From positions 62,001 through 126,000 of the forward strand of contig JAUIRK010000179.1 in assembly GCA_030549495.1 (NCBI GenBank): a stretch of 64,000 nt of DNA, given 5' to 3'. The notes under the pieces were generated by a model. That model was not told where the DNA came from and ran no database searches. It saw nothing but the letters and a program-made list of their open reading frames with translations. The stretch is from Nectonema munidae (Eukaryota > Nematomorpha > Nectonematoida > Nectonematidae). The position numbers and the translations under genes were made by a program. Positions 23,557 through 34,134 of the stretch are shown here, one piece after another. The number at the start of each line of letters is the position of its first letter. Position 1 is the stretch's first letter.

Positions 23557-24375
23557 TGATATTTATTTTAACTTTAAAAAAGTAATTTAATATTAAATGA
23601 TAATATATATATATATAATATGAAGTTTATGCATTCAAATATATCCTTAAATTTTTATTGCAATAAATTGTTCGTTACTTTTTTAAAATTAAAACTTTTT
23701 AATTTTTGGGAAAAAAAGATGAACTTTTTTAGAAATGTGTATTTTCTAAGAATTTTTAGTTCTAGGTCTTTTTCTTACATGGATAAACTATTTGATTTTG
23801 TCAATCGACGTACAATACATCTAATATTAAAATTGACATTATTTTCTGCATGTCTTCAATATTTATAAAAAAAATTGCAAAACACATTTTTGTATTATTG
23901 ATTACAAAACTAAAAAAGCGTGATTGATATTACGTCTCAAGAGACGATCTAGAAATAAATTTACCGCTGGATGATATTTTTTCTCAGATGAACTTTAAAT
24001 GAATGACAATCAATATATTTATAAGATTATATTTAAGTTTAGCTAATTTTTAACAAACACACCAACAACTACATTTGCTTGGGAAAATTTCTGCCTGCTT
24101 CAGCATCGCTTCATGAGTCAAAAATGTTAATGTGAGACTACATTCAATGTGAGATGACAAGGAGGGATAAAAAGTTTTTCGCTAGAGACAAGAGGACCGT
24201 ACTTTACATATTTGAGACCACAGCCTAAAGAGAACTTTTTGCTACCACTAAGGTAGAAAGTAGTTTTAAAAGTAACCTCTAACAGAAGAAGTATATGGCT
24301 GAACATGAGCTTATTTTATCCCAAAGAAACTTATCAGACGTCTAGTAACATGATGAGTTAATGCGTCATTAGTCA

Positions 24376-26290
24376 TTACACCTTCTTTGCATGGACAATT
24401 CTTCTAACTTTAGTGATAGATCTCGTCTTAAAATACTTTCGCCCACTTTTTCGGGTTAAAGGAAATGATCCAGGAATATTATGTTTCTGTATGACCCAAC
24501 TATTGTGTGCTGCAATATCTAAATAATTGCAAAATATTAGAAAAGGCCATCTTGAAGATTTGTAAGTTGTAAATTCTCTGAGCATTTGTTGCACAGATCT
24601 ACACCTGATTTAAATCTATTATATTTTAGCACTTTTTTAGGTTTTTGCTTTGCACAAAATATTTTTTTCTTGCCTAAATGTTGAGAAGATAAAAAGTACA
24701 CCACTTTGAAATCCTTTGTTGGAATGTATGTTTTCAAAGAAGCGTATTCCGTGTAGGGAAATTTTCTTTCTTGTTCAGCTAATTTCAAAACCTTTAGGTG
24801 TGCTGGGCTTATGATGTCTGTCATAAATCTACGATTTGCTCTAACTGTACTACATAATGTGTAACCGTTAAACTTTGCCCATTTTCAGAGTTTGTTCGAG
24901 GTTAAATAAAGAGTTCTATCTTCAAATCTTGTAAGATAAAGTTATGAAGTTTAAACATAGTATGCACGGACATCATTACACTGATAGCATTTAATTCCAT
25001 AACTCCCATGTTTCAAACTATAATAAATTTTGAATGGTGACTCCTCAGAATTTTATAAGTTGTTCATATATAGTTAGATAATCTTGAGGAGCGAAATGCT
25101 TGTGACAAATTTAGAAAAAATGATCATGTAGAAAACTAATAGGAGATAACTTATCTTGAGGATTTCTTTCCTTTTTAATATCAAATCTGATGAAAACATA
25201 AATTAGGACAAACATATTTCGATTCATGACTACTTGTAAGAAAGGTTGTCCATTTTTTTGAGAAAAAAGTTACTTTATATCTATTTTGGGTTTTTTACCT
25301 GGCCAATAAACAACAACAAGCAAAATAAGTCAGTTTTAGAAAAATTTTTATAAAGTCACTTTAAAGTTTGCCAAGATTTATGTTCAACTCTAAGAAGTAA
25401 TACATATTTTTTAAATAAAGTATATTTAAATATAATTGGAAAAATTTAAGTGAAAAAGGCAAAGCTTGTGGTCAAGGCTAAGTAGTCTATATTTTGACAG
25501 TATTTTGGCTAGATATGAAGCGGCATATTTATTTTTGGTGTTCCGTCAAAAAAGGATCGTAATTGAACATATATGGATATCTGTGATCAAATATTGGACG
25601 ACTAAAGCAAGACATTTGGTTTCAAACACTAAGCTAAAAAATTATCTGCTGACCAACCAAGTAAATTTACCCGTCAATAGAAATAAAAAAAAAATTTTTC
25701 GTATCTTTATGGGTGATCAATCTGAATCGATTAGTACTAAGTTTTACGACCCCACTGTTTGTGGTGTTTGAAAAACCTAAATCATTTTATTATATTTATT
25801 TTTTGAAAATAAAATATTTTTGAAGCAATTATATTAGATTGACTCAAAAAATTTTTTTTTACAAAACCTAACTCAAAAACAATTCTACATTTCATAAGAG
25901 TGGAACAAAATAAAAAAACTTCCTCCATTTTTACATCGAAATATATAGAAAATAACTTCTTGTGTAAAAAATAGTCTGAGAATATCGAATGAATTATTCA
26001 ATGTGCTTGACCTTTTGGGGCCTCGAAGCTGTGTCGAAATATCTCTAATGTTTTGAGTTAATGGACTTACCAGTGGAGGATGAAATAGGTTCACATTGAT
26101 TAATAGTGTTATCAGGTGCAATTAAACTGTCTAAAACGGCAAAGCTTTCATGATAGGGTGAGTCAGTATTTTGAATAACATACGACTCCGATTCATTTTC
26201 AATAGAATTTTCACTGAACGAAGCATCCGATGGAGGAGAAGAGGAGGACTTTGTAGAAGACATATCTACCGAAAAATCTAATTTCAATAG
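24376..26290 (-). mobile_element. piggyBac transposon fossil A
   Basis: The minus strand from about 26260 reads an acidic Ser-rich N-terminus (SSTKSSSSPPSDASFSENSI) and DSLIAPDN, then GPKRSSTLNNSFDILRLFFT. Further down come SPFKIYYSLKHGSYGIKCYQ, NGYTLCSTVRANRRF, SPAHLKVLKLAEQERKFPYT and finally RWPFLIFCNYLDIAAHNSWV. The order and wording match the better copy at 47999-51304. Many stops and frame changes and a doubtful segment near 25400-25850 show it is old. Ends with TTAA were not located. Confidence 0.75.
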
Positions 26291-26425
26291 TAATTCATAT
26301 GTTCCAAGATTGAAAGAGAGATTAAAGTTAACATAAATGTATAGTCCCTATAATCATCATATGGAAAAGTTTCATATTTCAATCAATATTTTCATAGCTT
26401 ATTTTCACTGATAAAAACGTACTCT
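26032..26425. repeat. Direct repeat, left copy (about 390 bp)
   Basis: This segment, covering the N-terminal region of piggyBac fossil A and its 5' flank, recurs in the same orientation at 28132-28545 with scattered differences and one 30-bp insertion. The LINE at 26640-28120 lies between them. Confidence 0.8.
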
Positions 26426-26639
26426 ATGTGTTTTCATAGAAATTTCTAAAAAATTATATGGTAGCCATTTTAAACTGAAACCATTAGAGCTTACGTTAGT
26501 TGATATGCTTGCGAGAATTGCTGGATAAAGGCGAAATAGAAAGTAGTATTAATGGAGCAACGTCTAAAATAGATTAGTTAATTTAAGGTAGATTTGTAGT
26601 TCATATTAATGGTTATTCGTATGACGCTAAGTTGAGAAA

Positions 26640-28120
26640 AGGTGTTTGTTTAAATAGTTAATGAGATTGGATTAGACTTTGGGAAGTGTTGAGGATAGGT
26701 TCTATTGAGTTGATAAATGTGGAAATGAATGATTTTGGGGTGGGATAGAAATGATAATAGTGAGGAAGGGAGATCTAAGGAGTGTAGTAGTATATTATCA
26801 ATGATTTTAATGCGTTGAGGTGAGAATATTGGGGAGTGGAGGATGATATGGATAGGAGTATCAATGTGGGGGCATCCAAATCTGCAAAAAGGGTTGGAGT
26901 ATAGTTTTATGCTAAAAAGGTATGCATAGCATGGCAATGTGAGCCGAACCATCGTATTATGTTACGTGGAAGTGTAAAAGTTGTATTCAGAGTGAATTGG
27001 GCTAAACTTGAAAGTATGTTATTAAACATTTCATTTGTGATTGAATAATTTAGGAAGACTAACAAGTTTTCAAAAGAAGATGAATTGTAGGAACAATAAA
27101 TGAGTGTGATTGTGAAGTTTTTACTAACGTTGATTAGTTTTCAGCTAGGCTTAGTGTGGATAGAGATATTTTCCAGTCAAGTTGAAGATCTTTTATTTTG
27201 TTCTGTAAATCTGTGTAGAAAGTGATATAATTGTAATTGGATTTGAAGAAAATAAGGTTGCTGATATGTAGGTACATGCTTTTAAGAATACTAAGATTTC
27301 GGTTTCATATGATGAGGTGAGATTATCTGTAAGTATGTGCTGGTAAAACGGTTGGCGAGTATTGTAATTGAAGAGGGCATATGCAGCAGCTGCATGATTA
27401 TTAGATTTTGATCCGTCGGTAAAAACTGAAAAATGGTGTTGTGCGTTGGAGATTCGCTGCTAAGCGGTTAAATTTAGTGCGATAATTTTGTGATGGCAAA
27501 TGTTAGTCGTATATGGAGTCATTTGCGAGGGATGAATTAGATAGCAGGGGTGTACTTGCGGGAGAACTAGCTTATGACCCATTTGGTGTATATACTGTCC
27601 GATGAGAGTTGAAAAAGGCAAGCGATTAGGGAAGTGTGGGCTGAATAAGAGTTTGTAAAGTTGTGTGGAGTAGGTGTTGTGTTTAAGGTCTTTAGGTACC
27701 TTTTAAAGATATTTTTCTTGAGAAATATATGTAATCGCAAGGTCTGTGTGAAGAACTCAAGTTTTAATGTAGAGGTTGTGTTGAATGCATTGGTGATGAT
27801 GAGGAGGGAAAGGCGATGTATTTTTTTAGATAAAATAGGGGACTCTAGAATTTGAGGGAACTTCCCCAAGCTAGAGAGCCATATTGAATGACGAGAAGTA
27901 AGATTGAGGAGTATATGAATTTGCTAATTTTTGGATGGAGACCCCATTTATATGAGATTGCTTTTTTAACTGAGAAAAGTATTATTGACAGTTTAGTGTC
28001 AACGTTTTTAACGCGAGTTGTTAATTTCAGATTTGATTGAAGTGTGATACAGATTGATTGATGTGTATTTTTTTATATATGGTTCGGGTAAGTTGTAACA
28101 ATTCGTTCAGTTTTAGTCGT
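26640..28120 (-). mobile_element. 5'-truncated non-LTR retrotransposon with RNase H
   Basis: Broken minus-strand frames read in order: the end of a reverse transcriptase (KWGLHPKISKFIYSSILLLV and QYGSLAWGSSL), a linker (TNAFNTTSTLKLEFF), an RNase H domain (FTDGSKSNNHAAAAYALFNY near 27350-27430) and a C-terminal knuckle-like segment (CRFGCPHIDTPIHIILHSP near 26850). Jockey/I/R1-group LINEs with RNase H have this layout. Most of the reverse transcriptase and ORF1 are missing. Several stops and frameshifts make it inactive. Confidence 0.75.
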
Positions 28121-28131
28121 AGTGCAATAGT

Positions 28132-28545
28132 GTCGAAACATTTCTAATGTTTTGAGTTAATGGACTTAACAGTGGAGGATGAAATAGGTTTATATTGATA
28201 AATAATGTTATCAGGCGCAATTAAACTGCCTAAAACGCCAACGTTCTCATGAAATGGAGAGTGAGTATTTTGAATAACATACGCCTCAGATTTAATTTCT
28301 ATAGAATTTTCACTGAACGAAGCATCCGATAGAGAAGAAGAAAGGAATTTGTAGAAGACATTTTTACCGAAAAATCTTATTCCAATAATAGCTCATATGT
28401 TTCAAGGCTGAAAGTGTTATTAAAGTTAATTACATATATATTACCTTATCCACATAAATGTATATTTCCTATAATCATCATATGGAAAAGTTTCATATTT
28501 TAATATTTTCATTGCCTATTTTCACTGATAAATACTTACTCATAC
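28132..28545 (-). mobile_element. piggyBac N-terminal fragment, right copy of the direct repeat
   Basis: It repeats 26032-26425. The minus strand again shows an SSTKF start, SDASFSENSIE, YVIQNT and GSLIAPDN. It stops abruptly at 28132, next to the LINE's truncated end. It is either the displaced half of one piggyBac copy or a second copy. Confidence 0.7.
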
Positions 28546-28943
28546 AAATCCCAAATTCATACAAATCACGCATTCACACAACCATAGGTACAAATATAAG
28601 ATGCAGAGATTTCAAGAACAGCCATTCAGATTTGAGAGGATCGAATTAAAATTGGTAACCTATCAAAATTATAATGTTAATAATACAGACAACGCAGACG
28701 TAATAGCTTCATTTCCCATAGATTGAAATAAAAAAGGCTCGGGGGCTGTGTTAAAAAAGAACAAGCTCCGTCTCCACTAGAAATCTATCCTTTATAATTC
28801 TACAAAAAGTACAGCGATCAATAGTCTTGCGATAAAAAGTCCTACGGCAATAAGTCCCCTCCAAAAATGGCCTAGAACTACTTTTTGTAATGATTAACTT
28901 ACCTATATCACCCCAGAGAAAGAAGACGAGATTAAGTAATTAG

Positions 28944-30156
28944 CAGGGCGAGTAAAAGTCAATAAAGTCAACTTTTATTTCCGTTTAGCAAAAACTCTTT
29001 GAAGAAGATCTTTACTTGTTTAGTCTAAAAAATTTTGAACTAATTTCAAAATTTTAAGTCAATTAAAGTCAATTTTTCGAGTTTAGGTCAATAAAGTCAA
29101 TTTTTATATTTAACACTTTTTGATTCAATGTGCCTAAAATTGTTATAAGCGATACATACAAGATTTCTTCTTTATATCAACACTTTCACAATAGTTGGGC
29201 TTTTTTTCATCTAATAAAAGGTTTTACTGTAAAAGTTTGCGTGACTGAGGTTAAACATGAAGAAGTTTTTTGTAAGACAATTTTTTTTGTTGACAAACGT
29301 GGTTGCATACGATATATCCGCTGCAGAAGTTAGGGAATTTTATTCCCTAACTTTTTTATCATTGCATGTTTTTCACATCTTTTACACAAGTTTACCTTAA
29401 AAGTTAAGTTATCCTGCAAAATTATAGATTACCGGCATTAAATCATTCAAAATTAGTAATAGAAAAAGACGTTCTCTTTTCAAACCTATCGGCAACACTT
29501 CAGTTCCAATTGTAACGAAATTGACAAATTGGTTGCAAGCAGCAAAATATTTTCATTAAAATCTTCCAGCAGTGAAGAAATTAACGATGAAGATGATGAA
29601 ATTTTATTGCCAAATTTCAAGAAATTGTTAAAAAAGAAAATCTGTGTCAAAACTTGCTAACAATAATAATTAGAGAATATTCACGATTCATTGATTTAGT
29701 AGGAAAAGGTCAACATAGAGACTTTTTCAGTCGAAGATGCCTTCACTTGTTTCAAGATTATTTCATTTAAGACGAATGTGGCGTTAAAAGTTATCTTGAA
29801 AATAGATTCAAATAAAATGAAATCAATAAAATCATGAATATGGAAAACTCCCAAATCTCTCGCAGTACTTATCCCAAATTACAAAATTGTAAAGTTTTAA
29901 CTTTAGAAGTAGAAAGATCTTTTTCTAAACTGGAAAAACTGCTAGAAAATGATCGAATTTTAAATCAGAAAATGTCATTAATTATATGTTGTTGTATTAC
30001 AAAGTTATGGATTCTTTGAAATAATTTTCAATACTTTCTCTAAAGTGTTCCTAGTTGTTCAATTCAATGAAACTTTAAAAAGTCAATAAAGTCAAATTTT
30101 TCTCTGAGTAAAAGTCAATTTTTTCTAATTTTTTAGGTCAATTTTTCCTCGCCCTG
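28944..30156 (+). mobile_element. Short hAT element with perfect 8-bp target duplication and subterminal repeats
   Basis: Ends cagggcgag and inverse ctcgccctg; gtaattag is present exactly at 28936-28943 and 30157-30164. Near both ends the motif gtcaataaagtcaa and variants recur many times (about 28960-29110 and 30080-30145), a typical arrangement for transposase-binding repeats. Inside, the plus strand at about 29870-29980 reads LEVERSFSKLEKLLENDR, the hAT C-terminal dimerisation motif. The coding part is broken and partly deleted. Confidence 0.88.
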
Positions 30157-30554
30157 GTAATTAGATATAAAAAATACATTAAAATCAAGATTTCGTCTGT
30201 GTCAGTATAAACTAAGGATGGGATTATTTGGGTTAGAAAATGTATTATATGATCAGTGTGGGTTTACTGAAAAGAATAAGAAATTAATTATTTTAAAGTA
30301 ACTGATAAGCTGTTTCAGGTGATCAGCGATTAAAACAACGAAATACTTCAATTCTATAATGATAAACTTCTAAATGAGTTTTGTGTATCCAATGACGATT
30401 TCGACGCTTGTTACCATTGAGCATTAAGTTAATGTTCCGATTTCTGTAAAATTTATGAAAGAGAAAATTATATGAAAAGGAAGAAATAAAAAAAGATGAG
30501 TTTATTTTAAGGGTGATATTACTCCTATATATATTATATTCCGTTTTTTTCCAA

Positions 30555-30755
30555 TATATCACGCATTGGCGTATAACGCACATTAACATTTTTAGCAATA
30601 GAGCTTTGAAAAATAGTGTTGTATAACGGGCATTGGAGTATACCGCCCAGTAACATTTTCGGTAATATAGCTTTGAAAAATAGTGATGTATAGCGCGCAT
30701 CGAAATATAACCCGATATTAGATTTTCAGTAATTGTGTTTTAGAGAATAGTTTTG
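30555..30755. repeat. Three tandem copies of a ~67-bp unit
   Basis: Units start near 30555, 30622 and 30689. Each holds a cgcattgg-like start, cattaacattttt, then agctttgaaaaatagtg. The third copy is the most diverged. No coding function was seen. Confidence 0.7.
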
Positions 30756-30974
30756 TGTACGTGTATTTTTGCATTTTGCCATGAAAGTTACATTAAATAA
30801 ACAATAATTTTATTTTTAAAGTTTATTTGGAGATTAATTTAATAATTGTCTGTATACCGTTTACAAGTGTTATAGTTGTTTTAATTTATGCACATATTAC
30901 AATTTGATATAAAATATATCAACTTATTCTATTTTTTTTATTAAATTAAAGTTGAATAACGCCCACGGAAATTT

Positions 30975-31025
30975 TGGAGTTTTTTTTTTAAAAAGTGCAC
31001 GTTTTAGGCCGTAAAATAAGGTATA
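30975..31025. repeat. Lone MITE-like end
   Basis: The segment ggccgtaaaataaggtata at 31008-31026 resembles inverted ends of Tc1/mariner/pogo MITEs that begin with TA and ACCTTATTTTACGG. No partner end was found. Confidence 0.3.
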
Positions 31026-31029
31026 TTAT

Positions 31030-32520
31030 ATCTTTATGATTTGTTCTTTGAAAATTGAGTAACGAAGGTTTGCCGAGTTTAAGATTTGTTTTATGAAATC
31101 TGATATTTTGACAAGTTTATAGAGAAGACCACTTTGGTAAAAGTCGATTCTTATTCGAGGCAATAACTTTTAATTTTCTAAATTTCATTAAGAGCGCAAC
31201 TTAGTTTTGGTCCCAGGTCTAAGGTTAAAAGTGGAGCTTGATAACTTGAGTGAGCTTGTTGTTAGTAGGATTTAAGCAAAGTTTGTTAGTAGAGCTTCAA
31301 TTATTATCAAGATTTGATAAATAAAATTTTTAAAAAATTATTATTTTTAAAATATTTACTTTCAAACGAATATAATATCAAAATGTTGAAAACATGATTA
31401 TTATTCATGCTGCGTGATGTTTATATATGCTCTATAAATACCTCATGCCAAAGTTTTTTGTGCACTATGAATGAACAATATAGACATAGCCTAATTCAAG
31501 CCCAAATTTATCGTCAAAATATTCTGAAGATAACAAAGTATGATGTCGTTTTTTGAATAAATATTTTTAATTCTATCTTATTCTTATTTTTTGTTTCTTG
31601 TCATGTATAGAATTATATTTTCCTGTATATATATTCTCGCTTTGATGCTAATACATTTATTTTATATGAGTATTTTTTCAAAATTTTATTTTAAAAATAA
31701 GCTATCAAAGAATAAGCAAAAATTTTTAATCCTTCAAATCTTTGATTACGTTTCTTCATTTATATGTTAATCCTTAATTTTTGTTCTATTAAAGTAGTAT
31801 TATAGAAATCGAGAAATGAACCTTGAAAATTGCTAAATATTGAAGATCTTATATCCACGATTGCGAAATCAAATTTCGATATGGGAATCTTTATGTAATA
31901 AAATTTAGAACTCAGAGTCTGATTTAAAAAGTTTAATTTTTTCGAAGCATATGGACTAGTGTTTCTTTCTTTGGATCATCAGTAATGTTTGCCCCCTCAC
32001 AATGTGATTAAATTATCTCAATTCTATATCTTTATATTTAAAAGACTTGTGGGTGTCTATCCAGATTCTTTTTCTTAGTGTCTCATTGGATATTTAAAAT
32101 CATTTTTAAAAATAATTTACAATTCATTTGATATAATAATTAAATCCAAATTTGAGCTGTAGTTGATCATAGCTGTAATGTTAGTACTTTGAAAACGAAC
32201 CCACATATTTTTCAGCAGGGCAAATAATTTTTATAACATTACTACATAAGAAAGTTTTATATAATTTAAAGCCTAAAATGTTTACCACTATTCATTACTG
32301 TAACCGGGAGATCTAAGTTAATGTAATAGAATACATAAATTAGAATAAATGCATTTATTATTTTTGCTAAATATAATTTAAACAATCAAGTCTTTTATTC
32401 CAGAATCTAAATTTATTGCATCTTTATTTTATTTTTTTTATCAAGTTGGTTTTGAATAGTTTTTAATACAGGTTAGTATCAGAAGTAGACGCCTACACAT
32501 AAAATCAGCAGTACCTAACT
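31030..32520. other. No feature recognised
   Basis: AT-rich intergenic sequence without open frames of note or clear repeats. Confidence 0.5.
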
Positions 32521-32527
32521 GTGACTT

Positions 32528-32950
32528 TTATCTAGGTTGGCTAAAAATACACTTACAATGGTGTGAAAGTGGAACAAAAAGTCTACATTTTTCCTTGTGA
32601 GTATTTTCCAGCAATGGATATACTTTCTCAGTTAAAATAAAAGTGTTTCCTTTTTTGAACTGATAGATTACATTAATAACGAGATAGTATAACCTAGGGG
32701 CTAACAACAATAACAAACATCAAACTTTATACCTAAACCTTATTGGTTTACTCCTTAGACATTGTTTGCAAGGATGATAGCCAAAATATTCAATCATGAA
32801 CTCGTCATGAGCTATATATTGAACTGGAATAAAATATTTCATGGATATATTATTCAAATGGTCGGAAAAATTTAGACCTTTGAGGAATTTATCTTTTGGA
32901 TTCAATGATTCATTATTATCAACAATTATAATATTAAATAGAAATAATAT
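32528..32950 (-). mobile_element. piggyBac (PGBD2/3-like) transposase fragment B
   Basis: The minus strand reads [40 protein letters not shown] and [22 protein letters not shown]2/3-like proteins have [26 protein letters not shown] in the same place, so the first catalytic Asp region is kept (HDEFM). Another frame at 32528-32716 continues the similarity weakly. It belongs to a different piggyBac lineage from the copies at 40.6 and 48 kb. Confidence 0.7.
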
Positions 32951-33385
32951 GAAGATTATATAGGATGACTCCTTGCTTTTCTATATTAATAATTTAGTTT
33001 GGTATCATTTAGTTGCTAACTATTTTAATATTTATAAATTATAAGCTGCAAAGTCTCTAGAGGTACAGAGTAATAAATCCACATAACAAATTCATTTTAT
33101 ATGAACCAGGTCTGTTGACAATTGGTGTGAGGAGAGGTGGAGAAAAATCTTTACACTCATTTCTTTCTTTGTATAAATCGATTTCCTGTCTGTGACCTTT
33201 CATAGTGAGTCATTTTTCTGTTTCAGACTAAATGAAAGTTAGTACGTAACCTTTTTTTGCGGTCAAGACGGACATTTTTACCGTTACTGAAGATTCACAC
33301 TGTATATTTGAAAATAATGGAAATGAAGATACTAAATTTATACAAGACCTGACATGACAAGACAAATCATTTTACACTGATACTA

Positions 33386-34130
33386 GTGATTCTAGGTCCT
33401 GTGAAAGATAATTGTTACTGTGATTCTAGGTCCTGTTAAAGATCATTGGTACTGTGATTCTAGGTCCTGTTAAAGATCATTTGTACCCCCGTGATTCTAG
33501 GTCCTGTTAAAGATCATTTGTATTCCCGTGATTCTAGGTCCTGTGAAAGATTTGGTACCCACTTGATTGTAGGTTCTGTGAAAGATAAAAATTGATACCC
33601 CCTGATTCTAGGTCATGTTAAAGATCATTTGTATCCCCGTGAATCTTGGTCCTGTCAAAGATAATTGGTACCCCCATGATTCTAGGTTTTCTCAAAGATC
33701 ATTGGTATCGAGATTATTGATCTCTTCAAAGAACCCGTAAAGATCATTAGTATACCCGTAAAGATCATTGGTATACACGCAAAGATCATTGGTATACCCG
33801 TAAGGATCATTCGTCCTCCCGTATAATTATTGATATCTCCCACAATTCGCTCGAGACATTTGATTATAGGTCCAATCATTCTGGGTCCTGTGAAAGATCA
33901 TAGGTACTGACTGTGATTCTAGGTACTGTTAAAGATCATTGGTACCCTCGTGATTCTAGGTCCTGTTAATGATCATTGGTTCTGTGATTTTAGGACTTGT
34001 GATCTTGTCCCCCCCCCCCCCCCCAAAGATCATTGGTACCCCTAATAATGATTAAATCATCCGCAAAGATCATTAGTACCAATAAAGATCATTAGTACCT
34101 CTAATAATAATCATTGATGTCCACCGCAAA
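33386..34130. repeat. Minisatellite, ~32-bp units
   Basis: Units of the type gtgattctaggtcctgttaa plus agatcattggtac repeat from 33386 to about 33710 and again from about 33870 to 34000. In between and after, shorter units made only of aaagatcattggtataccc repeat. A poly-C run of about 16 bases sits at 34009-34024. The array has at least two levels of period. Confidence 0.85.
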
Positions 34131-34134
34131 GAAA

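Noticed and set aside
25466-25771. 101-codon plus-strand open frame
   Set aside because: It lies within the piggyBac fossil A region, has no recognised domain and no splice or start context. It was left unassigned, though it could be a separate small insertion.
33386-34130. CRISPR-like array
   Set aside because: Units are contiguous and degenerate with no unique spacers, and the window is eukaryotic; it is a minisatellite.
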